Below, piece by piece: positions 54,011 to 63,929 of a stretch of DNA of 64,000 nucleotides (positions are counted from its first letter, which is position 1; the number at the start of each line of letters is the position of its first letter). The notes below the pieces were generated by a model. The model saw only the letters and a list, made by a program, of their open reading frames with translations, ran no database searches and had not been told where the DNA came from. Position numbers and translations under genes: made by a program. Location: the NCBI GenBank assembly GCA_024516035.1, contig CM044958.1, forward strand, positions 45,233,929 to 45,297,928, written 5' to 3'. Origin of the DNA: Bactericera cockerelli (Eukaryota; Arthropoda; Insecta; Hemiptera; Triozidae).

Positions 54011-55430
54011 AAATAAACATCATTAGGTGACAATTCATTTTTAATGAAGTTTACCTCATTTTTGGTTGTTACAGCTAATCTCTCGCTTCTGAGCCTTTTA
54101 TAGATGTGTTTTTTATTTGTTTTGTACGTTGTGTAATGATATTGTTTGTGTAATTCACGTTATACATACTTTATATTTTTATCTATATGCATATTATATA
54201 TAATATATAAATAATACTATACATACTTATGATATAAATTAGAATAAAAAATAAAATTATAATATTCATGTTACACACCAGAATTTTTTTGTGTTTTATT
54301 TCACCTTTCATACTGTCAATTATTTTTTCCTTAGGTAGGTACTTAGATTGTCATGGGGGAGAAGATTGTCTTGGATTGGAGACAACGTGTCAGCTGAACA
54401 ATTATTCAGAGCTGCCAATGAAAAAACAAGAGCTTTTTTAACAAACAAGTCATGATCGTCAACGTCCAATAGGCATGGCAATACAAGTACCAGAATTCAA
54501 TTTGAAGATATGAACCGGAAAATTACTTCTCCGGAAAACAGGAAATCAAAAGTTCTGGTCTTAATAGCTTTATTATTTTATGATTTGGCCATTTTAGATT
54601 ACCAATAATTTATTATTATTTAATTGTTAACTGACAACCAATCATGTCAATCAATGACACAGTTACTTGTTATTAGAGCATAAAGTACTCTACACTCTGA
54701 GTTTAAACTGTATTGAATTTATGTGGTCAAAGTTTTATTTTGATCACATAAACTTCAGCGATCCGCCAGAAAGTGGTAGGAATACTTGCTTTACATTCAA
54801 GATCTTCAACACTCCCATAACTGAGATCATAAAGGAAAAACTCTAGATTTGCAATCAAGCCCCTACACACGCTGACAATTTTCTTAGATTGGATAAGCAA
54901 AAATATTTTTATTAGCATTAAACTTTATGGTACCAATTTTCTTTTAATAAGAATTTAATCCGTTGTGTTTAAAATTTGATCGCATAACATGTTCAGAGTA
55001 GGGAAAATAACCGAATCGGTAATTTTAGACTCTCGGATAATAGGGTCTAAATCGATCTTGTGGTCCCAAATCTATCCAGCCCAGCTACTGTAAGGTGTGT
55101 TTTAATTCATCTGAAAATCTCAAGTTAATTGTTGATGATTTTAACATGTTTGTCTCATAAAATATCTAGGTAGGTCGCGTCGTTAGTAATTATATTGACG
55201 TGTATTTAGCTATGAAGAGTTGTCTCAGATAGGACATACGCTTGCGGCAAGCCTTACATCTACATACGCTAAAGTAAGCGTAGTTAGCAAGAGTGAATCC
55301 TACTTCCTGCAAACGAGAATAGGCTTGAATTCTACTTGTTTATGCAAACGTGCATTCAATCATTCAATTTAAGTTACGTCCATCGAGGTTTAAACATAGT
55401 GTCTGTTTAATCCACCCAAAGTTAAACCCT
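54011..55430. other. Intergenic stretch, nothing recognised
   Basis: AT-rich, with TATATAATATATAA at ~54,195. No coding exon or repeat with ends. Confidence 0.4.
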
Positions 55431-55439
55431 CATATCCTT

Positions 55440-55545
55440 CGTGATAAGACCATACAGTTGAAAGCGACGTTAAAACCAAAATGGAAAAAAAACCCTCGTG
55501 TTGCTGGCTATTCCCAGTCAGGTGAGGTTAATGAAGGTAGACGGG
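55440..55545 (+). repeat. SINE core and tail fragments
   Basis: GATAAGACCATACAGTTGAA and AAGCGACGTTAAAACC, then GGCTATTCCCAGTCAGGTGA. Confidence 0.55.
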
Positions 55546-55554
55546 CCTCAATAC

Positions 55555-55700
55555 AGAGTGCATTCTCACTCTCAAAATCCACAAATCTCCCTTTCAACCT
55601 TCAAATTTCGTTCAAATAACCCAATCAGAAGGTGTTGTTTACCCAAATGACCCAATCAGAGTGCAGTTGAGAAGAAGATTTTGGGATTATGAGTGTGAGG
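55555..55700. mobile_element. Palindromic MITE with CCAAT core
   Basis: Arms CTCACTCTCAAAATCCACAAATCT and the reverse of AGATTTTGGGATTATGAGTG. The centre has AACCCAATCAGAAGG and GACCCAATCAGAGTGC. Relative of 25,937 and 57,300. Confidence 0.65.
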
Positions 55701-55824
55701 AAGCTTTCTGTGGTGAGGTCATGGTTTGTGATTTTCGTATGGAGAGTAATTGTAATTTTATATATTTAACTGGACACGCCTGATTTACATAGAAACAAGT
55801 AACATGATAAATGAAATATTATTA

Positions 55825-56010
55825 TTATTCAACACTTTATTAGATATAAATGGACATATGTACAATACAAATAATTATTTTAACAATGAAAAAAATGGAA
55901 AAAATATATACAATAAAATGAAAAAGAATAGAAAAATATTTATAAACATATGTCCTAACCAAAGGGCGGGATTATTGCCTATGCCATTCTCTTCTTCCCA
56001 ACCCTTGAAG
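55825..56010 (-). repeat. Dispersed repeat G (minus strand)
   Basis: TATTATTATTATTCAACACT, CATATGTCCTAACCAAAGGG and TTGCCTATGCCATTCTC, as at 48,630. Confidence 0.65.
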
Positions 56011-56474
56011 TACAAGACACTGAAATACAAACAATGGAAAATACATACAAGTAAACCTACCCTTCCCACTAAACTAAATACTAAAGAAAAGCTAGATCAA
56101 AAAAAAAACTTGATGAGAATTTCAACAAAGAACTAATCTTCTACAGACAGCGTTCTTTTTATTCATTTTTTTTATTTCTTTCTCAAAGTCTCTTATTCGC
56201 TTTAACAACTTCATCTGCTGCAGGAATGTGCATCCCACATTCAATATTCTCACGTCTTCATTCTTCGTCGGAATTCGACATTGGAATGTCGCCGTCGCAT
56301 TCTTTGACTTTTATTAAACCCTCATAATATCGGCCCGAGTAGTGTATTGGTGCTTATTGTTCCGTCTGTTCCGTTCATATTCCTCCTGGTCCTCACTTCA
56401 TGTACTTCCCCTTTTTATGTTTGACTGGTGACATGTAAATAATTTATTATGTTTTCAAATTATAATATAGTAGT

Positions 56475-56665
56475 TTAATACTAGCTGGTACGATTCCCAG
56501 CGAATGCAGGGTAAAACCCCCGTCCTGATCCAGGATGTTTTATCAAATAGAATCGTTGGCGTTAGGAAGGGCATCCAGCCATAAAAATGTGCCAAAACCA
56601 ATCAACCTCAACCATGAGGTTGAACAACGTCGACCCTGCTCGAGCGGGATAAGACAGAGTAAAAG
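56475..56665 (+). repeat. SINE-B/LINE 3' part
   Basis: GGTACGATTCCCAGCGAATG, GAATCGTTGGCGTTAGGAAG, GGCATCCAGCCATAAAAATG and CCATGAGGTTGAACAACG. Confidence 0.7.
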
Positions 56666-56715
56666 ATTAATACAGTACTTTAAGATTTTTTTCTATTATC
56701 TAAATTTGAAATTTA

Positions 56716-56940
56716 TTACAAGTAAAACACCTCATCCATATTGATACTTGATGGCAAAGAGCCCAATATGCTCGCTGCATTTCCTCTCTGTATAGCGAGG
56801 GAAATTTTCTGTTTGAAAAAGCCAGGCGTCCTCCCATCTCCAGTTCGAACCATCAAATTCTGTCTAATCCCTTCTATCCATTTCCTGGCTTCTTGGCCCA
56901 TGACAAAAAAATAAAAGGAACACAATACTTCCGATTTCAA
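56716..56940 (-). pseudogene. Non-LTR retrotransposon reverse-transcriptase C-terminus, remnant
   Basis: The minus-strand frame contains EARKWIEGIRQN, then RTGDGRTPGFFKQKISLAIQ and RGNAASILGSLP, ending DEVFYL-stop. The (I/L)S-(L/V)-A-(I/V)-QRGNAAS-(V/I)-LG segment near the end of the protein is characteristic of one group of non-LTR retrotransposon polyproteins, as I remember it. Only this end is left; it is 5'-truncated, as such copies usually are. It lies close to a LINE-type 3' tail on the other strand. Confidence 0.5.
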
Positions 56941-56973
56941 ATATTAGAAACTAATCGAAAGTAAAAGCCAGCT

Positions 56974-57270
56974 TTGGGGACACATGAAATACATCAGGGC
57001 ATACTAGGTTCACACACAGTTACCTATTTACTAGGTCACCCCGACCTCCTTTCCAATGTGGTGACACCCTATCCGTCTCACAATTATGACTTGCCCGGAC
57101 CTTCAGCATCAACGAGTCTCTCTCTCTCCTCTGTACCCTCCTTGCTAGACGACCAGTCGGAAAATGACTCCCTCATAGCATTCCTCAAAGCCACCAACAT
57201 ATTCCCCAAAATAAAAACTCCAGGATCCGGCGTGAACGACAGGCTTGTCGCCTTGTTAAAGCGCCGTTAA
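56974..57270 (+). CDS. Unrecognised 98-codon ORF, possibly transposon-derived
   Basis: The frame reads ordinary, non-repetitive protein (for example SLIAFLKATNIFPKIKTPGS, then VNDRLVALLKRR-stop). It has more complexity than chance frames here. No motif is recognised, there are no splice sites of note, and it lies beside a retrotransposon remnant and between MITEs. It may be the tail of a transposon protein or a chance frame. Confidence 0.25.
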   Translation: MGTHEIHQGILGSHTVTYLLGHPDLLSNVVTPYPSHNYDLPGPSASTSLSLSSVPSLLDDQSENDSLIAFLKATNIFPKIKTPGSGVNDRLVALLKRR

Positions 57271-57299
57271 ACCGGGGGGAAAAAAGTACATCAGACCCT

Positions 57300-57440
57300 C
57301 ATTTCAGAAAGCACTCGCACTCTCATAATCCCCAAATCTTCTTTTCAGCCGTCACACTCTGATTGGTTATTCCGTCCAAATTAACCAATCAGAGTGCATT
57401 GTGTGACGTTTGAGATTTGGTGATTATGAGAGTGGAGAGT
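57300..57440. mobile_element. Palindromic MITE with CCAAT core, intact
   Basis: CACTCTCATAATCCCCAAAT pairs with ATTTGGTGATTATGAGAGTG, and CACTCTGATTGGTTA with TAACCAATCAGAGTG; the centre is a few bases. Best-preserved of three copies. Confidence 0.75.
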
Positions 57441-57445
57441 GGTTT

Positions 57446-57945
57446 CTAGCACGAGCCGCTCGTTCTGTCACTGAAGTTAAGAAACGTCCAGCAAGTCCAG
57501 GACTTGAATGGGTGACCATTCAAATTGGAACGCTCGTGACACAGGCTATTCTTGGCTTCACTCAAGCTGGTAAGGTTAATTTGAGTAGCTGGTTTGTCAG
57601 TTTCCAGCGAATGGAGGGTAAAACCCCCGTCGTGATATACATATCGCCGCTGCAAACACAAACTGTCGTATCTGCAAATTTTGCCATTTTCAGTTAAGAA
57701 GCGCACATAGTGGTTTGAAACTCCTTTTTCACGTCACGAACTGTCGTATCTGTATCTCAACTCCTTCCCGAAGTATTCAAGTTTTAAGGTTAGTCGTATG
57801 TGAGTTTCAAAGATTCTCAGCAAGCACGAACCACTATGTGCGCTTCTTAACTGAAAATGGCAAAATTTGCAGATACGACAGTTTGTGTTTGCAGCGGCGA
57901 TATTATGACCATGCAGTTGAAATGAACCCAAAGAAAAGGAAATAT
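57446..57945 (+). repeat. 5S-rRNA-derived SINE interrupted by a hairpin element
   Basis: 5S-like head (ACTGAAGTTAAGAAACGTCC, CAGGACTTGAATGGGTGACC), central domain (CACTCAAGCTGGTAAGGTTA, AGTTTCCAGCGAATGGAGGG) up to CCCCCGTCGTGATAT. The next SINE words (ATGACCATGCAGTTGAAA) resume at about 57,904. Confidence 0.75.
57645..57905. mobile_element. ~260-bp hairpin MITE inserted in a 5S-SINE
   Basis: ATATCGCCGCTGCAAACACA onward (57,645-57,722) is perfectly or nearly perfectly inverted at 57,831-57,905 (…TGTGTTTGCAGCGGCGATAT), with ~108 bases between. The SINE sequence breaks at one edge and resumes at the other. Confidence 0.8.
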
Positions 57946-58245
57946 TATGTATGTATAACAATGATTTTCTGTTATATTGAATTAAAAAAAAGAAGTTTCA
58001 AATGATAGATTTTGTTTTTGCTATTCCTATTACTGTTCAATTACTTACATTATATGTCATGATCGTACCTATTACGATGCAGATTGAATGAACCACTTAT
58101 CTTACATTTTACTCTCTGCAGATGAATAAGTAGAGGAAATAATCTTCACGTATTCAGGCGCGGCTGGTAGGAAAATGTTCTGGGGATGCTGCCACAATTC
58201 CGCATAAACTGGACTAAAAAAATTGTTAAATAAATTTGTTTCCCA

Positions 58246-58440
58246 ATCAATAACTAGTGGTTAAACCTCACACAGATAACTAGTGAACTGTAAACCTCAC
58301 ACAGATTCAACTATCGCATTATAAAAGTTCAATCAATCAATAACTAGTGAACTGTAAACCTCACACAGATTCAACTGTCGCATTATAAAAGTTCAATTAT
58401 AAATCACACTTAATTATAAATCACACTTAAATTCTCCATT
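58246..58440 (+). repeat. Tandem repeat, ~80 bp x 2.3
   Basis: ATAACTAGTGAACTGTAAAC, CTCACACAGATTCAACT and CGCATTATAAAAGTTCAAT repeat in direct order, followed by a short TTATAAATCACACTTAA duplication. Confidence 0.75.
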
Positions 58441-58554
58441 TCGATATAGCTAGAAGGTAGAGGGGCAAGGACTCTGAATGTTACAGACCTCTCTTTAAAT
58501 AAATATTCATTTTAAAAAAAAGTTCAATCAATCAAAAAATATCAACCGGCCCTT

Positions 58555-58965
58555 TTTTTTGGCCCCTTAGCATTCACGATCACCAAATTACTACTGAACT
58601 CAAATATATTTTCTCAACGACTCTACAACATTTCAAGAGCATTGCTTTATTTTAAAAAAAAAAATAGAAAAATCGTTTTTAATTATCACCAAAACGGCCC
58701 CAATTTGGCCCCGAATGACCTAATTCGGCCCAAAAAATATAGATAAAATTTCAGGACCTCAATGAACAATATGAACATGTATACAAAATTTCATCTTTTT
58801 TAAAGAATCCGTTCGAGAGTTATCGCGGAACAAACAGAGAGACAGACAGACACACAGACAGATAGACCGACAGACAAACAAAAGCCAAATTGTCCAGTAT
58901 GCAAGTTAAAACAGAACCTCACTTAGTGAGGTCGCTTCGCTCCCTCACTGTGTCTTGTTAATTAT
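58555..58965 (+). repeat. Probable transposon 3' region
   Basis: AAAATTTCATCTTTTTT, CCGTTCGAGAGTTATCGCGG and a GACAGACAGACACACAGACA run, then CACTTAGTGAGGTCGCTTCG. This kind of phrase before a (GACA)n run is common in dispersed arthropod repeats; the family is not identified. Confidence 0.45.
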
Positions 58966-59459
58966 GCATTTGTTATTCTAGAAGTGTGTGATAATTTTCA
59001 TTCTGTACGAGCGGGGATTCTCTTTTTCGCCTGGGGGTGCTGCAGTTCCGCAGCTCCTTAGCACCGGCCGCGCCTGCATATATTACTGAAGACAAAAATT
59101 ACCTTCACTTACCAACATAGTAATCATCTTCATATATTATGATGTATAGGTATAGGTACCTACAAATATTACATAAGTACACATATTGCACCCACTTATA
59201 ACGCATACACTCCTATGCATTTATCTACTTATTTACATGGACTTAACATGTTCGTTCATGTTTATAATAGTTAATAATACAATAATTTATCAACTTTGTA
59301 ATAACACTTTAGAAAGGGCGGTGCATAATTTCAATGAGGGTAATACCGAACCATCAAACTGTTAAATGGCAAAGTACCTAGTTTACTTCCCTGTGTGAGA
59401 CTTCACATGGAATTTTATGATATGAAAAGTTATCATAATTATGTTAAAAGTTGTGTTAA

Positions 59460-59570
59460 ACGATTTTGATACTTGATATCACAATTACTGGAACTCGTCT
59501 TTTTTGCGATACTTTGGAATCGAGCGACCTGCCTCCAGGTTACAAGTCTGTCGCCTCATTCAACACAACT
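59460..59570 (-). repeat. SINE-E (minus strand), degraded
   Basis: TTGATATCACAATTACTGGA and GCCTCCAGGTTACAAGTCTG reversed. Confidence 0.6.
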
Positions 59571-59689
59571 TCTGGGTCCTGACGGATTACTGAAGACACT
59601 GAAGTCCAGCAACATTGAGCAGGGACAATACTTGAATGGTATACCCGTTTCGGGATTCAACTCAATCGGTCTTGATTTTTTTTTTTTGT

Positions 59690-59948
59690 TGATATGTCGC
59701 TTTCAACTGCATCTCATATCACGACGGGCGTTTTACCCTCCATTCGCTGGAAACTCACAAACCAGCTACTCAAATTAACCTCACCCAGTCTGAGTGGGGC
59801 CGGGAATAGCCAGCATTACAAGGGTTCGAATTTTCATGGTTACTATTGCAAGTCATAATCTTGCTGGACGTTGATTAACTTCAGTGACAGAACGAAATGT
59901 ACGAAAACTGCTGACGTATTCAATGTGCCATTGACGATAGCGCTGGCT
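59690..59948 (-). repeat. 5S-rRNA-derived SINE (minus strand)
   Basis: Reversed tail (CGCTTTCAACTGCATCTCAT), reversed central domain (CATTCGCTGGAAACTCACAA, AACCTCACCCAGTCTGAGTG) and reversed 5S-like head (TTGATTAACTTCAGTGACAG, GTATTCAATGTGCCATTGAC). A further head fragment follows at 60,005-60,056. Confidence 0.75.
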
Positions 59949-60134
59949 TGTGATAAGTTAGTTGAGTTGAACAATAAGAGTAGAGGAGATTGATTAAAAG
60001 AATAAATAACCTCGCCTTCGAGACCTGGTGCATTCAAAGTGCCATCGACGCCAGCCAAAAAAAGAATCTGCCTGAGTAACTGATATGAAATTGCAAAAAA
60101 TAATTTCCATTCAACTAATTCACGTCTCTTTTTT

Positions 60135-60580
60135 TTGGGTTTAACGTCGCTTTCATCTGCATGGTCATATCACGATGGGGGTGTTACCCTCCATTCGCAG
60201 GAAATTCACAAACCTTGCTACTCACATTAACTTCACCTAGCCTGGGTTGGGCCGGAATGCCAGCATCACGAACTCTTCACCTGGCTGGTTTGTTATCCGT
60301 TCGCGGAAAACTCATAAACTCGCTACCCACATCATCCTCACCCAGCCTGAATTAGACCGTAAATAGCCGGCATCACACTGATTTAGTGCCGAGTTATAGA
60401 ACAAGATTAACTTTAAGATAAGCTAGACAGTCCCTGAAGTCGGGATATAGTGCTCTGTGATTGGTTGAAACTCCTACTTGAGGGAGGGCCTGGATTATCT
60501 TAAATCCATTTTTACTTCGCCGGACGCTGCTCAACTTCAGCGATCGAGAACAAAATGTAATCAACATGCCAGTGACACAG
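60135..60580 (-). repeat. 5S-rRNA-derived SINE, interrupted, with a duplicated central domain (minus strand)
   Basis: 60,135-60,290 is reversed tail and central domain. 60,290-60,380 is a second central domain (CCGTTCGCGGAAAACTCATA, CATCCTCACCCAGCCTGAAT). The reversed 5S-like head reappears at 60,524-60,580 (CGGACGCTGCTCAACTTCAG). Confidence 0.65.
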
Positions 60581-60589
60581 ACTTGAGGA

Positions 60590-60951
60590 AGTTCTTTGAA
60601 AGCCTCCTTTCTTGTTGGAAAATTCCTGACGCGTATCAGAAGGGGGAGGAAGGAAGATGAGTGGAGGAGCAGTCCTAAATTGGTTGACTCCATCACCCAT
60701 CAGCAGAATGCCAAACAGTTTCACCCAGACTGACTTTGGAATGGGAGACAAAATTTAAAACTTAACTCGCACAAACTTAATTTTAATTTAGAAACTCGTA
60801 AGAAACGAGAGTAATATTTTGCGTGATTTGCGTAATGTTGGTGTTTTCAGTGCGTAAATTCAAACAATTCAAAGCGTAACAATATTTTGAGTAACTTTTG
60901 AGCTGCTGTTTTTTTTTTTTTTTTTTGCTGAAATAAAAAACTTAAAAAACC
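60590..60951 (+). promoter_or_regulatory. Region upstream of the MOXD1-like gene
   Basis: Holds the likely promoter and 5' UTR. No clear TATA or initiator can be named. A ~16-base T run lies ~40 bp before the ATG, whose context is AAAAACCATGT. Confidence 0.3.
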
Positions 60952-61230
60952 ATGTTTCAGAAAACTTTCGCGTTTCTAGTGTTTCTCCTCTTCCTCTCCC
61001 ATTGTCTTCAGGTTTTTGGCAACGAGGTGTACACCATTCCGCTCAACAGCGATGGCTACAAACTCATCTGGTCGCCCGACTCTTCCACCCGGTCCATCAA
61101 GTTCGAGTTCCACATCACCAGCCTGAGGAGGGCCGAGTATTTCGCCGTGGGCTTCTCCAACTATGGCGACCACACTCAGGCGGACTACTGCCTCATTATT
61201 CAAGATGACCAGGGACAGTTCTACCTACAG
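60952..61230 (+). CDS. Moxd1: MOXD1-like monooxygenase, coding exon 1 (signal peptide and start of DOMON domain)
   Basis: The ATG opens MFQKTFAFLVFLLFLSHCLQ, then VFG|NEVY: a typical signal peptide with cleavage near residue 23. The DOMON domain follows: YKLIWSPDSSTRSIKFEFHI, then FAVGFSNYGDHTQADYCLII and QFYLQ. This is the dopamine-beta-hydroxylase-type N-terminal domain. Donor GTGGGT at 61,231; the exon is 93 codons, phase 0. DBH-like monooxygenases lie in the secretory pathway (MOXD1 in the ER) and use two coppers and ascorbate; the natural substrate of MOXD1 is not settled. Tyramine beta-hydroxylase, the related arthropod enzyme, is the main alternative, but the later TYWCRVIKLPPE pattern fits MOXD1 better. 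Confidence 0.9.
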
Positions 61231-62676
61231 GTGGGTGGTTCCTTGATTGATTTTTTTTTTTTTTTTAGCATTGTTCCAACGAAGCAATTTTACAAGCTCC
61301 ACTTACAAGAACAATGAGAAGAAGTTAAGAAATAGTTGTCATATTTGTGTTAATCACTTTCGTGATATCGCAACTACTCAAACTCGCTTTATCCATCTAT
61401 CAGTTATCATATTTGTGTTAATTACTTGCGTCATATCACAACTACTGAAACTCGTTTTACTAAATCTACACTGTAACAGGGACTAGAACCACCGACCTTC
61501 AGGTTACAAGTTCGGCGACAGTTATCGATTAAGCTACTGAGGTCAATCAAGCTTTATTTATTGTATATTTTTACAAGATTACCTATCTCACGGTGGTGGA
61601 AAGATTATATGGACGGCCAGATCCAAAGTCTAGGCTGCTACCTCCAGGTTACAAGTCCACCGCCTTATCGATCAAGGTATACTGATTATAATTTTACTAG
61701 CAAAACCTGGCCATTTGCGGCCGTTGTTTGCCCGTCTTTTTAGTGTTTTTTTTTTTTTAAATCCGTTCTTAGTATGCATCTACTTCACAAATAGAAGTTT
61801 TTGCCTTTCGAGTCATTTGTCCAGGCGTTTCGGAGTTTTGTTCATTATGAGCATGAGTGAATGTAAATGGATTTTTTTAAAAAGATGAGTATTTCACAGC
61901 CGTTTTTATTTCGTAGCCACGAAACAGGAGCTACTGTAGACGCTTGTGGTCTGTGTTGTAGCCTACCCATCCCGTAGTATGCTTCCCCTCTGATGTTCAA
62001 GAAGTGACACAATACTTCCCAATTAGGTGCTGGGTCAACACGAGCGCACCGGAGGGTATCCCTTACAAAAAATTGTAAATTAAGAATACAAATTATTATA
62101 AAATACATTTACATTCTGACTACTGTGACTACTGCCTGTAGTCGAGAGATCCCGAATCATCCTGAGTTTCCCGTCTTTGAGCAGAATTTTCTACTCAAAA
62201 ACGAATAATCTGTTCCGTTCGAACACATGAGACTGTAATTTCCGGCCCAAGATGGTACGATTCCCAGCAAAAGAAGGTAAAACCCCCGTCCTGACTATCA
62301 CAAATCAAGATGTTAAAACTAAATACAATCAGCTGGTCACAATAGATCTATTTTTTTCATGTAACTTAAATTGTCTTCTCCTTTTTTCTCTCGTTTATTT
62401 TTTTTCATATCAAGTGTGGTGCGAAAGAGAATGCTGTTGCCATTAGCACCGCCCTTGATCAAGTTTTGTTTTATAAATTTCAATTTCTATGTATGTATAT
62501 TTGTATAATGTATATATTCTATATTATTTGTAAATAAAACTAGATCGAACATATTTAATAATAATAGTTAGGTTGCAGTGTTATTTATAAGAGATTCTCT
62601 GAAAACTCTACAACCATCAGGTCAGCTAATAAATTTCAGTGTGAGAATTATGACGGAAATATTTTTATTTATTCAG
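61231..62676 (+). other. MOXD1-like intron 1 with SINE pieces
   Basis: 61,336-61,390 and 61,401-61,552 are reversed SINE-E copies; 61,635-61,680 is a further SINE-E head piece. 61,877-62,095 is a minus-strand SINE-D lacking its head. 62,235-62,295 is a SINE-B core fragment. Confidence 0.7.
61877..62095 (-). repeat. SINE-D without head (minus strand)
   Basis: GATGAGTATTTCACAGCCGT, GTAGCCACGAAACAGGAGCT and CAACACGAGCGCACCGGAGG reversed; stops before the tRNA-like head. Confidence 0.8.
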
Positions 62677-62823
62677 GACATGCATTCGGACGATACAGTG
62701 TTGCGACCTGACCTCAACTTCCAGGATTGCAAGGACCTCCACTGGACCGTTCACTACAATGTCAGCAAGTTTTCTTTCACTCGCAAGTTGGACACTTGTG
62801 ATGAGGATGACTATGTTATTGAG
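62677..62823 (+). CDS. Moxd1: MOXD1-like monooxygenase, coding exon 2 (second half of DOMON)
   Basis: Acceptor TTTATTTATTCAG; 49 codons, phase 0 both ends. Encodes DMHSDDTVLRPDLNFQDCKD, then LHWTVHYNVSKFSFTRKLDT and CDEDDYVIE. In this family this stretch has D-x-x-QD as a landmark followed by the R-x-L-x-T-CD-x-x-D segment, both present. Donor GTGAGG at 62,824. The 3' part of the exon (from TACAATGTCAGCAAG) with the donor is repeated four more times downstream. Confidence 0.9.
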
Positions 62824-63222
62824 GTGAGGATTCATTCATTCATTCATTCACTACAATGTCAGCAAGTTCTCTTTCACTCGCAAGTTGGACACTTGTGATG
62901 AGGATGACTATGTTATTGAGGTGAGGATTCATTCATTCATTCATTCACTACAATGTCAGCAAGCTCTCTTTCACTCGCAAGTTGGACACTTGTGATGAGG
63001 ATGACTATGTTATTGAGGTGAGGATTTATTCATTCACTCATTCATTCACTACAATGTCAGCAAGCTCTCTTTCACTCGCAAGTTGGACACTTGTGATGAG
63101 GATGACTATGTTATTGAGGTGAGGGTTCATTCATTCACTACAATGTCAGCAAGCTCTCTTTCACTCGCAAGTTGGACACTTGTGATGAGGATGACTATGT
63201 TATTGAGGTGAGGATTCACTAA
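62824..63222 (+). repeat. Exon-end/5' splice site array, 97-101 bp x 4
   Basis: Four copies of the last ~70 bases of exon 2 plus donor and a short (ATTC)n spacer. Donors (GAG|GTGAGG) are at 62,921, 63,018, 63,119 and 63,218 in addition to the original at 62,824. The exon has AAGTTTTCTTTC; copy 1 has AAGTTCTCTTTC; copies 2-4 have AAGCTCTCTTTC. Reading through from the exon hits a stop in copy 1 (TTGTGA at ~62,895). Confidence 0.95.
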
Positions 63223-63635
63223 TTCACTCATTCATCCACTACAACCGTACCTGGTGTGAATGTGTGATTGAATGTGATTTTTTTTTTTTTTGCTTTTCTT
63301 TTAATTACCATTATTCTTTATCTTGTTTTCTATTATCTTTACTCTGCAATTGTTATTGTATGTACATTGTATTTATACTCAAATAAATAAAGAGGTCCTT
63401 TGTTAAACTGTTGGCATAATGGGACTACCTACCTGTCTTGCGCTGACAGTCTAAATAAAACACTAGGTACTTATACTTATACAATGTCAGCAAAAATTAC
63501 AATTACCTTAGAATTTTTCAACTTCAAAAATTTGTTAAGATCTCAAAAATGGCATGTATTTATGTATTTTAATTTTCAAAAAAATATGTATTTTAATTAA
63601 TACTATAATTATTATTATTATCATCGGCACCGCAG
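63223..63635 (+). other. Rest of MOXD1-like intron 2
   Basis: T run near 63,278, tail repeat H at 63,405-63,470 (TAATGGGACTACCTACCTG, GACAGTCTAAATAAAACACT), and AT-rich sequence to the acceptor. Confidence 0.6.
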
Positions 63636-63908
63636 GACGGCACCACTCACATCGTCTGGCTCCGTGGCTCCCTCTTCGCCGCCGATGACCTTGAGCAGGA
63701 CACCATTCCTCTGAAGTCCGCCACCGAGAGCGGCATGGAGCGGACTCAGCTACTGAAAACCGTCAGCGCTGATGAAACTCAGGAGAAAGCGTGGAGCTAT
63801 GTGTTCCACAACTCAAAGCTCCTCGTACCGGCTGAGGAAACAACGTACTGGTGTCGCGTGATCAAACTGCCGCCAGAGTTGGTCGAGGAGAAACATCACG
63901 TGATCCAG
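63636..63908 (+). CDS. Moxd1: MOXD1-like monooxygenase, coding exon 3 (end of DOMON and start of copper domain)
   Basis: Acceptor CATCGGCACCGCAG; 91 codons, phase 0 both ends; donor GTGAGT at 63,909. Encodes DGTTHIVWLRGSLF, a linker of about 45 residues, then LLVPAEETTYWCRVIKLPPE and LVEEKHHVIQ. P-x-x-x-TTYWC begins the N-terminal copper type II monooxygenase domain, and the HH pair matches the first two ligands of the CuH site in PHM/DBH enzymes. The second copper site and the rest of the protein lie beyond the window. Confidence 0.9.
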
Positions 63909-63929
63909 GTGAGTAGATCTCGGACGCTT

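Noticed and set aside
55804..56136. 110-codon frame rich in Asn and Lys
   Set aside because: AT-rich translation of dispersed repeat G.
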